NCBI GenBank assembly: GCA_045599645.1
Contig: JAZRWI010000076.1
Location: 18,889 to 82,888 of the forward strand
Length of the DNA stretch: 64,000 bases
From: RUG334 sp045599645
GTDB lineage: Bacteria; Muiribacteriota; Ozemobacteria; Ozemobacterales; Ozemobacteraceae
Direction of reading: 5' to 3'
Under the pieces are notes generated by a model. That model was not told the DNA's origin. It was given only the letters and a program-made list of their open reading frames with translations, and did no database searches. The translations under genes were made by a program, and so were the position numbers. This document shows, piece after piece, positions 43,359 through 51,977 of the stretch; the first letter of the stretch is position 1, and the number at the start of each line of letters is the position of its first letter.

Positions 43359-43823
43359 TTATAAATCACACCTAGACAACCATCTAGGTTCATGCTTATG
43401 CGGATGTGGAGTAAGGTCTGCTACTTTATAAAATCCTGCTTTTCCAATATATAGTCTGTGAAGAACAGGCCTGTCTGGATTCATAGTAAGCTCAAGATGC
43501 TTAAGTCCTTGTTTTTTGGCAACTTCCTTTACATGAAGCAGCAGCTTTGTGCCATATCCTTGGTTAAAGTATTCTTTTGCAACAGCAAAACCAAACACAT
43601 CAGCAGAATCGCCGTCAAAGCTTCTAAGTATTACAGTTTCGGCAATTATTTTCCCATTTAATGCAAGACAAAACAGAGAGCCACCGCGGGCAAACTGTGA
43701 AAAATTGAAAACAGAAATCCCGTCTTCACCAAAGCCCTGCATATCTATTTCAGAAACACGTTCCAAGCTTTCCCAATCCTGTGGATCCGGTTGTATAAAT
43801 TCGATAATATCCTGCTGCGACAT
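43359..43823 (-). CDS. GNAT family N-acetyltransferase
   Basis: ATG 43823 gives a 154-residue protein starting MSQQDIIEF and is preceded by AGAGGT; an upstream in-frame start would add a hydrophobic stretch and lacks support. The acetyl-CoA binding motif A is VFGFAVAKEYFNQGYGTKLL (Q-x-x-G-x-G/A pattern NQGYGT), with motif B LELTMNPDRPVLHRLYIGKAGF. The substrate is unknown. Confidence 0.85.
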   Translation of the reverse strand: MSQQDIIEFIQPDPQDWESLERVSEIDMQGFGEDGISVFNFSQFARGGSLFCLALNGKIIAETVILRSFDGDSADVFGFAVAKEYFNQGYGTKLLLHVKEVAKKQGLKHLELTMNPDRPVLHRLYIGKAGFYKVADLTPHPHKHEPRWLSRCDL

Positions 43824-43896
43824 AAGCCTATGACCTCTAGTATGATGTGCTGCTAATAAAACACAAATAAGCACTAATAGCAATATAATAATGTCA

Positions 43897-43926
43897 TTGA
43901 AAAAGACACTCGGCTTTTAGTATAAT
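43897..43926 (+). promoter_or_regulatory. Sigma70 promoter of the DUF535 gene
   Basis: TTGAAA (43897-43902) and TATAAT (43921-43926) are 18 bp apart, 27 bp before the ATG. A nearly identical promoter lies at 47575-47604 before the pseudogene copy. Confidence 0.8.
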
Positions 43927-43952
43927 CAAACTTAACGTATGGAATCAGAAAA

Positions 43953-44897
43953 ATGAAACTAAGACAACTGTTAGATATTGGCCAAAAGCTTTATCATTGG
44001 CGTCCACAAAAAATAATCAATTATCGATGGATGCCAATATTCCTGCTTCGTTGCTTCATTGCCAGAAAAGAAATAAATACCTTAGAACAGCATCTTACCC
44101 GCACAAAGCTAGGAAAAGATTTTTTTGAGCAGCATACACCTATCTGGTTTCAGTTGACACGTGAAAATTTTCATATGAAGTCAACAGCCAAGGAACGACT
44201 TAGTTATATGCTAAATACCTGGGATTTTTTTGAAGATTGTTTACCTGAAGAAGCCAGACAAAAAATATATTGCGAGAACAATGATTCGTTTAAAATTTGG
44301 GAAAATAAAACAGACGACCAGAATCTATATCTTGAACTGAATTTCGTTGATGGTGAAATAAAAGAAGGTTGTATGACCATTAGACTGATTCAGAATGAAA
44401 CAGTTGTCTACCACATGAATTTCTGGATAAATGAAATAGACAAGGCCAACAAAAAGGTTTCTGCCTACATTGGTTGCCATCAAGGATCCAAAGATGGCTT
44501 AGATATAAACAGAGACCTGACCAAACAACTTTTTGGTTGCCGACCCAAAAATTTCGTATTTATAGCATTACAGGAGTTATTAGCCCACTTAGGAATCACA
44601 GGGTTATATGCTGTTTCCAGCGAAGGGCATTACTCAAACAAATTCCATGGCGACAAGCGAAAGCCCAAAGTATCATATAATGATTTCTGGACCGAATGCG
44701 GTGGCACTATCTGCACAGACAAACGCTTTTTCTCAATGCCTCTTCACGACAAACGCAAAACCATGGAAGAAATCCCCTCCAAAAAGCGTTCCACCTACCG
44801 CAAACGCTACGAACTATTAGACCAGGTTTCAGAAGCAATAAAAAACAGCTGCACAATCTCTAAGAATTTGAAAGAAACCATTGATTATGATAAATAA
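43953..44897 (+). CDS. VirK/YbjX (DUF535) family protein
   Basis: The 314-residue product matches the DUF535 family: an N-terminal region with RPQKIINYRWMP, then RLSYMLNTWDFFEDCLPE, the beta-rich core (CMTIRLIQNETVVYHMNFW, SAYIGCHQG), FIALQELLAHLGITGLYAVSSEGH and the C-terminal RFFSMPLHDKRKTMEEIPSKKRSTYRKRYEL. Family members are linked to LPS modification and stress resistance in enterobacteria, but the reaction is not known. The stop overlaps the start of the PbgA-like gene, so the two are coupled. Confidence 0.85.
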   Translation: MKLRQLLDIGQKLYHWRPQKIINYRWMPIFLLRCFIARKEINTLEQHLTRTKLGKDFFEQHTPIWFQLTRENFHMKSTAKERLSYMLNTWDFFEDCLPEEARQKIYCENNDSFKIWENKTDDQNLYLELNFVDGEIKEGCMTIRLIQNETVVYHMNFWINEIDKANKKVSAYIGCHQGSKDGLDINRDLTKQLFGCRPKNFVFIALQELLAHLGITGLYAVSSEGHYSNKFHGDKRKPKVSYNDFWTECGGTICTDKRFFSMPLHDKRKTMEEIPSKKRSTYRKRYELLDQVSEAIKNSCTISKNLKETIDYDK

Positions 44898-46698
44898 AGA
44901 TGTAATGCGGATTATTGCATATACTATCATATTTATTACGTTTTTGATTTCCTTCGGTTCTTTTATCTATACAGGGTATGCCTCCAATACAACTAAGGTT
45001 TATTCTTTTTTTGCCAGTCTTGGTTATTTTTGGCTGGTTCTCTGGTTCATATTAGGCTTACCAAGCTGGATTCTTTCAAAAATAATAAACAAAACTAAAG
45101 TTTTTTACAGCATTATTACCATCTATATCTCAGCTATTATTATATCGTTAGTTGTCGATTTAATTGTTTTCTCGCAATACCGATTTCATATAAATGCAGC
45201 CATGATAGATCTTTTCCTGCATGGTGGGAAAACTATTTCTTTTTCAACCACAATGTGGATAGAGTTGATTGGTATTATCCTTCTCCTGATGGCTGGAAGC
45301 GGCTTAATTATTTTTGCTGCCAGCAAAATGAACGGTAAATTTAAAAGCTTGAAACCATTTAATTTTACATTTTTAGGTATTTTAGTGACTACCCAAATAA
45401 TATTCATGTTTGGCATTTCACTAAGCAACGCCGAAATTATTTCTTCAAAAGAATACATTCCTTTATTCTATCCTGTTCAAGCAACAAAACTTTTGGCTAA
45501 ATTTGGAATTTCAGAACCAATTGAAGACCTAGAAATCAATCTTACTAATACCAGATTAAATTACCCATTAAATAAAATCACTTTTGCAAACAGTGAAGAA
45601 CCACGTAAAAATATAATTTTCCTGTTATCTGATTCATTAAGAGCAGAATATTTCAATGAAGATGTAATGCCATTAACCTGGAAATGGGCTCAGGACAAAA
45701 TGATTTTTGAAAATCATTTTTCTCCTAGCAACTGCACAAGAACAGGTATCTTCAGCTTATTTTATTCTCTTCCGCCAAGCTATTGGCATCCATTCTTTTC
45801 AACAGAAACAGCCCCGATTTTTATTACACATCTTCAGGAGTTGGGTTATGACATTCAAGCTTTTGCCACAGCTCCACTAGATCATCCTGAATTTACAGAA
45901 ACTGTTTTTGCCTCAGTAAAAGACCTGAGAATAGGCTCTAACGGAAATAACGTGGCAGATGCAGACATGAATAGCTTTGATGACTTCAATAAATATCTTG
46001 TTAAAAGAGACGAAACAGGCGACAAACGCCCATTTATGGCTTTTGTTTTTTACGATGCCCCACATGCTTTTCAATATGGCGAAGGTTGTGAAAAATTCCA
46101 ACCGGCCTGGAAGGAAATGAATTATATCGGACTTAATAACAGCACAGAAAAGCTTCCTGTAATAAATCTGTATAAGAATTCGATTTATTATATAGACAAG
46201 CTCTTTGGAAAATCCTTAGAAGCCTTAAAAGAACATAATCTTATAGACAACTCAATAATCATTGTTTCTTCAGATCATAGTCAGGAAATGAATGATTCCG
46301 GGAAAAACTTCTGGGGACATAACAGCTCTTTTACTGACGCACAGACCAAGGTTCCTCTTATAATACACTGGCCAGGAAAACAATCATTTAAAGAAGAACG
46401 AAGAACTGTTCACTATGACATTGTTCCCACATTGTTAGAAGAAGAATTCAATCTTACTTCTGATAAATCAGACTTTAGTATCGGCCTTAATCTGTTTAAG
46501 GATAAAATAGAAGACAGGAAATGGTTTATTATGGGTAGTTATAGCAAAACAGCAATAAAAGAAGAAGACAGAATTATTGAAATCAATGGCATTGGTCTTA
46601 TTAATTTCTATGACAACAAATACGACCCACACCCAGATACTACCAGAACTCCAAATATATACGAAAGCTTGAAACTAATGTCAAAGTTCCTTAAATAA
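44887..46698 (+). CDS. PbgA/YejM-like inner-membrane sulfatase-fold protein
   Basis: The ~603-residue product has five N-terminal membrane helices (to residue ~190) and a periplasmic alkaline-phosphatase/sulfatase-fold domain (~235-600). Motifs include NIIFLLSDSLRAEYFNEDVMP, NHFSPSNCTRTGIFSLFYSLPPSYW, IIIVSSDHSQEMND and GHNSSFTDAQTKVPLIIHW. The NCTRTGIFSLFYSLP block resembles PbgA/YejM, which binds lipid A and controls LpxC turnover in E. coli. The catalytic position is Cys-Thr in this block, so enzyme activity is possible. ATG 44887 is used; TTG 44881 is an alternative. Confidence 0.75.
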   Translation: MINKDVMRIIAYTIIFITFLISFGSFIYTGYASNTTKVYSFFASLGYFWLVLWFILGLPSWILSKIINKTKVFYSIITIYISAIIISLVVDLIVFSQYRFHINAAMIDLFLHGGKTISFSTTMWIELIGIILLLMAGSGLIIFAASKMNGKFKSLKPFNFTFLGILVTTQIIFMFGISLSNAEIISSKEYIPLFYPVQATKLLAKFGISEPIEDLEINLTNTRLNYPLNKITFANSEEPRKNIIFLLSDSLRAEYFNEDVMPLTWKWAQDKMIFENHFSPSNCTRTGIFSLFYSLPPSYWHPFFSTETAPIFITHLQELGYDIQAFATAPLDHPEFTETVFASVKDLRIGSNGNNVADADMNSFDDFNKYLVKRDETGDKRPFMAFVFYDAPHAFQYGEGCEKFQPAWKEMNYIGLNNSTEKLPVINLYKNSIYYIDKLFGKSLEALKEHNLIDNSIIIVSSDHSQEMNDSGKNFWGHNSSFTDAQTKVPLIIHWPGKQSFKEERRTVHYDIVPTLLEEEFNLTSDKSDFSIGLNLFKDKIEDRKWFIMGSYSKTAIKEEDRIIEINGIGLINFYDNKYDPHPDTTRTPNIYESLKLMSKFLK

Positions 46699-46715
46699 GC
46701 TAAAAACCAATAGTT

Positions 46716-47459
46716 TTACTTCGTAAGATTCCATAGTTTTATATATTTGACAAACACATAAAAAGTCGAACAGCTAGCCCATATAAAGCCTCTTATGCCA
46801 TCAAGAAACCCAAGCTTCAGCACATAACGTTTTAAAAATTCAAATGGAAGCCTGAAAAGAGTGCCTAATAGGCTGAATTTTCTACCTTTTGCTTTTAAAT
46901 CACGCGCAGCAAGACTTGTATATTTGTTAAACTTGTTAAAATAATTTTCCAAATCAGCATAAGAATAATGAAGCATTTCATTTTTGAGTTTTGTTCTTTT
47001 TCCTTCTATTTCCAAGCCTTCATGAACAAGAACATCTCTGTATCTTCCGCTTCCAATACGAATGAGACGTAATATATATTCATTATTAAGACCGGAATGG
47101 TTCATGCGGCCGCCAAGAAAATAGTTAACTCTGTGAATATCAAAGCCGTTAAATTCAGTATCATCAGGAATAGCAGCTATTTCTTCTGCTAGTTCTTTCG
47201 TAAGGACTTCATCGGCATCAAGGCTCAAAGCCCATTTACCAGAACAGGCATCCAAAGCAAAGTTCTTCTGGTCTGCAAAACCGATAAAATCATGCTGAAT
47301 AACCTTAGCTCCACATTTTTCAGCGACTTCCTTTGTATTGTCTGTTGAACCAGAATCACAAACTATTATTTCCGAGCAGATAGCCTTAGCACTTTTAATA
47401 CACGCTTCTAATTTATCGCCTTCATTCTTTGCTATAATAAACAGGCTTATATCTTTCAT
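46716..47459 (-). CDS. GT2 glycosyltransferase, WaaE/KdtX-like
   Basis: ATG 47459 is preceded by AAGGA. The product starts MKDISLFIIAKNEGDKLEAC and has VCDSGSTDNTKEVAEKCGAKV, KNFALDACSGKWALSLDADE (DxD-type motif), HEGLEIEGKRTKLKNEMLHYSY. This matches the LPS core beta-1,4-glucosyltransferase (WaaE/KdtX-like) group of GT2 enzymes. The C-terminal amphipathic and hydrophobic segment (LRLPFEFLKRYVLKLGF) likely binds the membrane. Confidence 0.85.
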   Translation of the reverse strand: MKDISLFIIAKNEGDKLEACIKSAKAICSEIIVCDSGSTDNTKEVAEKCGAKVIQHDFIGFADQKNFALDACSGKWALSLDADEVLTKELAEEIAAIPDDTEFNGFDIHRVNYFLGGRMNHSGLNNEYILRLIRIGSGRYRDVLVHEGLEIEGKRTKLKNEMLHYSYADLENYFNKFNKYTSLAARDLKAKGRKFSLLGTLFRLPFEFLKRYVLKLGFLDGIRGFIWASCSTFYVFVKYIKLWNLTK

Positions 47460-47574
47460 TATCAAATTCCTTCGGTTACCTCTGAATATTGTATTTGTTG
47501 ATTATATCATAAAACAAGTAAACTCCGTAAAATATCACATAATGCTCACATTATAATAATGCAGCACAATGTCA

Positions 47575-47604
47575 TTGAAAAAGCCCCTTGGATTTTAGTA
47601 TAAT
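47575..47604 (+). promoter_or_regulatory. Promoter retained upstream of the DUF535 pseudogene and heptosyltransferase
   Basis: TTGAAA (47575-47580) and TATAAT (47599-47604), 18-bp spacer. The block GTCATTGAAAAAG...TTTTAGTATAATCAA is nearly identical to the promoter of the DUF535 gene at 43897. It probably now drives the heptosyltransferase gene. Confidence 0.7.
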
Positions 47605-47631
47605 CAACAATAAGACACAGATTCTAAGGCA

Positions 47632-47750
47632 ATGAAGATAAAACAGTTTTTCTGATGCCGACTCCAAGATTTCGTATTCATAGCTGACGCAAATGCTACG
47701 AACTATTAAATCAGGTCTCAGCAGCAATAAAAACAAAACAGAATAGTCAA
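47632..47750 (+). pseudogene. Internally deleted remnant of a DUF535 gene copy
   Basis: Three pieces match the gene at 43953-44897 in order: the start ATGAA-AT-A-ACA, the middle TGCCGACTCCAAGATTTCGT (intact copy TTGCCGACCCAAAAATTTCG) and the end GCTACGAACTATTAAATCAG (intact copy GCTACGAACTATTAGACCAG). The rest is deleted and the frame is broken. It separates the promoter at 47575 from the heptosyltransferase. Confidence 0.75.
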
Positions 47751-47778
47751 AAACCAGAGAAACAAGGAATTGATTCAA

Positions 47779-48780
47779 ATGAATAATCTAATAATAAGAC
47801 CTCACGGAATTGGGGATATTATAATGCTTATTCCTGCATTGCGCGGTCTTGTAAAAAACAATCCGGAAGAAAAATTCACACTGCTTGTATATAAAGGCTC
47901 CAGCCAGGTCCTCCCATCAGACTTGAATATTAATGTTATTGAAATGCCAAGACACGCTGGTTTTATTGAAACAATAAAATTATTAAAAGAAATCAGGCGT
48001 CAGCATTTTGACCGTCTCTTTGACCTTTTCTGTAATCCAAGAACAGCTCAATTAACCCTGATTTCAGGAATCAAGGAAACCTACGGATTCCCATGCCGAT
48101 TCAGAAGCTTTGTTTATAAACACAAATTCACAGCTGACAGAAAACCTGGAGAACATATCCATCAGGTTGACCTATATAGCAATTTTTTTAATACCTTTGG
48201 TTTAAAATGTGAAGTCTGCCCACCAAATGTAAAAATCTCGGAAGCTATCATTATAAAAGCTCAGGAAGCTATTCCCGAAGAATATAGGCATACAAAACCA
48301 TTAATAGCATTAAACATCAATGCTACATACCCGTCTAAGGCATGGCCGGTAGAACATGCAGTAAAATTTGTTAATAAATGGTATGAAAAAACAAAACAAC
48401 CAGTAATGCTAACCTGGGGCCCTGGTGAAGAAGAGAATTCTAAACAGGTATTAGAAAAGGTCGGTAAAGAAAAAGCATTTTTACATAAATCTGTAAAAAT
48501 AAGAGAATTTCTAGCTTTGATATCCCAAACTGATTTATTAATAACCAATGATGCTGGTCCCGCACATATGGCTTGGGAATGCGGAACCCCAACAATAACC
48601 TTGTTTGGTCCTACCACTGAGCAGGATGTTGAACCTAGAGGGCCAAAGCATATAACTATCCGTGCCGAAGGCATTGAATGTGCCAGATGCCACAAAGAGC
48701 ATTGTGACACTAAAAAATGCATGTATGCCATAACCCCGGAAATAGTATTAACCAACGTACAGAAAATTCTTAATCAATAG
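47779..48780 (+). CDS. GT9 family (heptosyltransferase-like) glycosyltransferase
   Basis: ATG 47779 has AAGGA 10 bp upstream. The 333-residue product begins MNNLIIRPHGIGDIIMLIPAL, the GT9 N-terminal GDxxxxxPal motif. The C-terminal domain has PLIALNINATYPSKAWPVEHA, LLITNDAGPAHMAWECGTPTI and LFGPTTEQDVEPRGP. These enzymes transfer heptose or related sugars onto the LPS inner core in the cytoplasm. A Cys cluster near the end (IECARCHKEHCDTKKCM) is common in one GT9 subgroup. Confidence 0.88.
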   Translation: MNNLIIRPHGIGDIIMLIPALRGLVKNNPEEKFTLLVYKGSSQVLPSDLNINVIEMPRHAGFIETIKLLKEIRRQHFDRLFDLFCNPRTAQLTLISGIKETYGFPCRFRSFVYKHKFTADRKPGEHIHQVDLYSNFFNTFGLKCEVCPPNVKISEAIIIKAQEAIPEEYRHTKPLIALNINATYPSKAWPVEHAVKFVNKWYEKTKQPVMLTWGPGEEENSKQVLEKVGKEKAFLHKSVKIREFLALISQTDLLITNDAGPAHMAWECGTPTITLFGPTTEQDVEPRGPKHITIRAEGIECARCHKEHCDTKKCMYAITPEIVLTNVQKILNQ

Positions 48781-49008
48781 ACATACCAAGTAATCTGCAA
48801 CAGGAACCCATACTATATATTTTCATTTAGCAAACCAGGACTTTGCTTCTACAAATGTGTCTATTACATATAATAAATGAAGATAAATTATCATTGAAGT
48901 CTTATTCATATTTTTTACCTGTTAACCCATTGCTCTTTTTCACCTGAGAAAGCAGCATTGTGTTTTTCAATGGCAGGGCGACACTTCCCCATTTTTGGCA
49001 TGGTGAAG

Positions 49009-49037
49009 TTGCTAACAACCCCAGAATAAATTATAAT
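49009..49037 (+). promoter_or_regulatory. Promoter of the AAA-ATPase/nuclease gene
   Basis: TTGCTA (49009-49014), 17-bp spacer, TATAAT (49032-49037), then AAGAGG ribosome site at 49044-49049. The rest of the 48781-49056 gap holds nothing recognisable. Confidence 0.6.
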
Positions 49038-49056
49038 TAGCGTAAGAGGTAAAGCC

Positions 49057-50775
49057 ATGAAAAAACAAATTCTTATCGGTTCCGATGATTTCAAAAAATT
49101 GATAGAAAGAAATTTTTACTTTGCAGATAAAAGTTTTCTTATTGAAGAACTTTGCCAGCATAAAAGCGAAGTTTGCCTTTTTACCCGCCCGAGACGTTTC
49201 GGTAAGAGTCTGGCCATATCTATGCTTAAGAATTTCTTCAAAATTGGCTCCGATAAATCCCTCTTCAATGGCTTGAAAATCTCAGATAACAAAAAACTCT
49301 GCCAGAAGTATCAGGGCAATTTCCCTGTCATTTCAATGACATTAAAAGGGATTTCCGATAATACATACGGAAAAGCTTTCAGAGATTTTGCCTTTTTGAT
49401 TGGTCACCTAGCTGATGAATTTGATTATTTGTTACACAGTCCTAGGCTTGAAGAAAAAGAAAAGAATACTCTTAAACTCTTGATGTCTTTGAGTTATCAA
49501 AGAATAGACGATGCCGAAACCGAAAATACAATTGTAAAAGAAAGTCTTAAAACCTTATGCGACATGCTTTACAAACATCACCAGATAAAGCCTATTGTTC
49601 TCATCGACGAATACGATGTTCCGCTGGCGCAGGCTTTCTATAACGGCTATTATGATGAGATGATCAGCCTTATACGCGGTTTCTTCAACAATGGTCTGAA
49701 AAGGAATCCAAACCTTGAGTTTGCCGTTCTGACTGGATGCCTGAAGATTTCCAAGGAAAGCATTTTTACTGGCATGAACAACTTAAAAGTATTTACTGTT
49801 GCTGATAATAATTGTTCAACAGCATTTGGATTTACTGAAGACGAAGTTAAAGGTCTGCTTGATGATTATAATCTGTCGGAAAGATATGCTGATGTAAAGA
49901 AATGGTATGATGGTTTCAGAATAGGCAAAATTTCAATGTTTTCACCTTGGGATGTTCTTCAGTTTGTTCAGGATGCCTCAACAGATAAAGATTTAAAGCC
50001 TAAGTATTACTGGACAGCTTCAAGTTCAAACGACGTTATCAAAGTTTTACTTCAAAAAGCAGGTCGCACAGCAAAGGAAGAAATCGAACAGCTTATTTCT
50101 GGAAAAACAGTAACTAAGGCAATAAAACACGAAATAACTTACAACGAGCTTTATTCAACTGTTGACAACGTCTGGAGCGTAATGCTCTCAACAGGCTATC
50201 TTACAATTCTCGGCGAAGACGATGACGGTCGTAGTATTCTAGCAATCCCTAATTACGAAATCCGCAAACTCTATATAGAAAAAATAGAGGAATGGTTCAA
50301 GGAAACAACTTCTAAGGATGAAAAAACTTTAACAGAGTTTCAGAGTGCTTTCTTCGAAGGTGATGCCGAAAAAATAGAAAGGCTTTTCAATAATTACATG
50401 ATGGCAACTATTGGTCTCAGAGACGAAGCCCGCCACGACGAATACAAGGAAAGCTTCTATCACGGTGTTCTACTGGGTCTCCTTTCTACACCAAACTTTC
50501 AGGGGGTAGTTGTAAAATCTAACCAGGAAGCTGGCTTAGGCTATTGTGACATTTATATGAAGTCATGTGACGACAGCATAGGAGTCATTATCGAAGTTAA
50601 ATACCCCAGTGACAAAACCATGGAAGCATCTTGCGACGAAGCTCTTGCCCAAATAGAAACCAGGCAGTATGACAAAATTTTCGATTCTCAGATTACCAAA
50701 GCAATACACAAATACGCAATCGCCTGTCACAAAAAGCACTGCAAGGTAAAAGGCAAAAAAGCACAGCATGCGTAA
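49057..50775 (+). CDS. AAA-ATPase-like protein with PD-(D/E)XK nuclease domain (DUF1703 type)
   Basis: The 572-residue protein has the AAA-ATPase_like domain: IGSDDFKKLIERNFYFADKS, Walker A FTRPRRFGKSLA (42-53), Walker B IVLIDEYDVPL, and FAVLTGCLKISKESIFTG. The C-terminal PDDEXK_9 domain has GVVVKSNQEAGLGYCDIYM and GVIIEVKYPS (D then E-x-K). Such genes are abundant in gut anaerobes, often in many copies, with unproven function; defence, toxin or mobile-element roles have been proposed. A paralogue lies at 62153. It interrupts the glycan gene region. Confidence 0.88.
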   Translation: MKKQILIGSDDFKKLIERNFYFADKSFLIEELCQHKSEVCLFTRPRRFGKSLAISMLKNFFKIGSDKSLFNGLKISDNKKLCQKYQGNFPVISMTLKGISDNTYGKAFRDFAFLIGHLADEFDYLLHSPRLEEKEKNTLKLLMSLSYQRIDDAETENTIVKESLKTLCDMLYKHHQIKPIVLIDEYDVPLAQAFYNGYYDEMISLIRGFFNNGLKRNPNLEFAVLTGCLKISKESIFTGMNNLKVFTVADNNCSTAFGFTEDEVKGLLDDYNLSERYADVKKWYDGFRIGKISMFSPWDVLQFVQDASTDKDLKPKYYWTASSSNDVIKVLLQKAGRTAKEEIEQLISGKTVTKAIKHEITYNELYSTVDNVWSVMLSTGYLTILGEDDDGRSILAIPNYEIRKLYIEKIEEWFKETTSKDEKTLTEFQSAFFEGDAEKIERLFNNYMMATIGLRDEARHDEYKESFYHGVLLGLLSTPNFQGVVVKSNQEAGLGYCDIYMKSCDDSIGVIIEVKYPSDKTMEASCDEALAQIETRQYDKIFDSQITKAIHKYAIACHKKHCKVKGKKAQHA

Positions 50776-51049
50776 TTTACTCTACTCTGCGAAAACCAAT
50801 GACACCATTGCAATAGAAATCATAAACATCTCACCTCAAGTTATTTCTCACTAGCATATTCAACATTATATAAAAATTGCAATATCCGTTGATAAATCAT
50901 GCGACCATCATTAGAATGTTATTAATCTGTTGTGTTGGCATTGTTAACAATCTGCAACATTGTTAAGATTTCCAAAATTATTATCTTCCAATAAGACAAC
51001 TAGCATGATATAAATATATTAATTTCTCAGAAAAAGAAAGCACCAAGCA

Positions 51050-51967
51050 ATGGAAAAAAGACCTGTTGTATCAATTATACTGATAAACTATAACTCTACC
51101 CACCACACAATCAATTGCGTCAAATCTATAAAAGAACAGACGAACAAAGATTTTGCCTACGAGATAATCCTTACAGATAATAATTCTTGTGAAGAAGAGA
51201 AAATAAAACTCATAAATTGGCTTAAACAACCAGAGCAAAAGAATATATCTTTCATTCAATCAAACGTCAATACAGGCTTTACTGGTGGAAATATGATGGG
51301 AATTAATATTTCGAGAGGGAAATATCTATATTTACTGAACAATGACTGCATACTTCAAAATGACGCTCTTTCCATTCTATCCAAATTTATGGATGAAAAT
51401 CCAAATACCGCAGCTGTGTCACCAACAATGCTGAATAATCAAAAAAAACATACTCCTGCTTTTTCTTATATGCCATCCGTTGCCACAAAATGGTTGGGAA
51501 ACAACCTAATGAACAAAATCAATAAAAAAAAATATCCTGATAGAAAGACAGTATATAAACAGCCGATTAAAGTTCAGGTAATAACTGGAGCTTCAATGTT
51601 TTTAAGGAAAAGTGCGTTTGAAAAGGTTGGATATATGGATCCTGCATATTTTCTTTATCTTGAAGAAGAAGACCTTTGCATGAAATTAACAAAAGCAGGT
51701 TACGATATTTATCATGTTCCTACAGCCATAATACAACATCTTGGCGGAGAGAGCACAAATCGCGATATAAAAATCGACATGGAATATTATATTTCATTAT
51801 TATATTTTCTCAGAAAGTATTATACTCCATTTGAAAGAAGCATCATAAAACTAAGATACGCCTTTCGTGAACTACTTGGCAGCATTAGTTCACCTAGGCG
51901 TTTCAAACTATTCCTGTTTATTCTTAAAGATGCGCCTCAAAAATACTCTTTAACATTCAAGCAATAA
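51050..51967 (+). CDS. GT2 family glycosyltransferase, rhamnosyltransferase-like
   Basis: The 305-residue enzyme has the GT2 pattern of dTDP-rhamnosyltransferase-like proteins: VSIILINYNSTHHTINCVKS, ILTDNNSCE, NVNTGFTGGNMMGINISRGK, YLYLLNNDCIL (NND in place of DxD), VITGASMFLRKSAFEKVGYMD, and FLYLEEEDLCMKLTKAGYDI. It would add a sugar to a lipid-linked glycan. The preceding 50776-51049 gap is AT-rich with no gene; a weak GATATAAAT -10-like element lies near 51008. Confidence 0.85.
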   Translation: MEKRPVVSIILINYNSTHHTINCVKSIKEQTNKDFAYEIILTDNNSCEEEKIKLINWLKQPEQKNISFIQSNVNTGFTGGNMMGINISRGKYLYLLNNDCILQNDALSILSKFMDENPNTAAVSPTMLNNQKKHTPAFSYMPSVATKWLGNNLMNKINKKKYPDRKTVYKQPIKVQVITGASMFLRKSAFEKVGYMDPAYFLYLEEEDLCMKLTKAGYDIYHVPTAIIQHLGGESTNRDIKIDMEYYISLLYFLRKYYTPFERSIIKLRYAFRELLGSISSPRRFKLFLFILKDAPQKYSLTFKQ

Positions 51968-51977
51968 TTGAAAAATA

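Noticed and set aside
47641..47760. tRNA or small RNA between the GT2 and GT9 genes
   Set aside because: The sequence matches fragments of the DUF535 gene, and no cloverleaf could be drawn.
49057..50775. Toxin-antitoxin or phage-defence system around the AAA-ATPase/nuclease gene
   Set aside because: The gene stands alone, with glycosyltransferases on both sides and no partner gene. Defence is possible for the family but not shown here.
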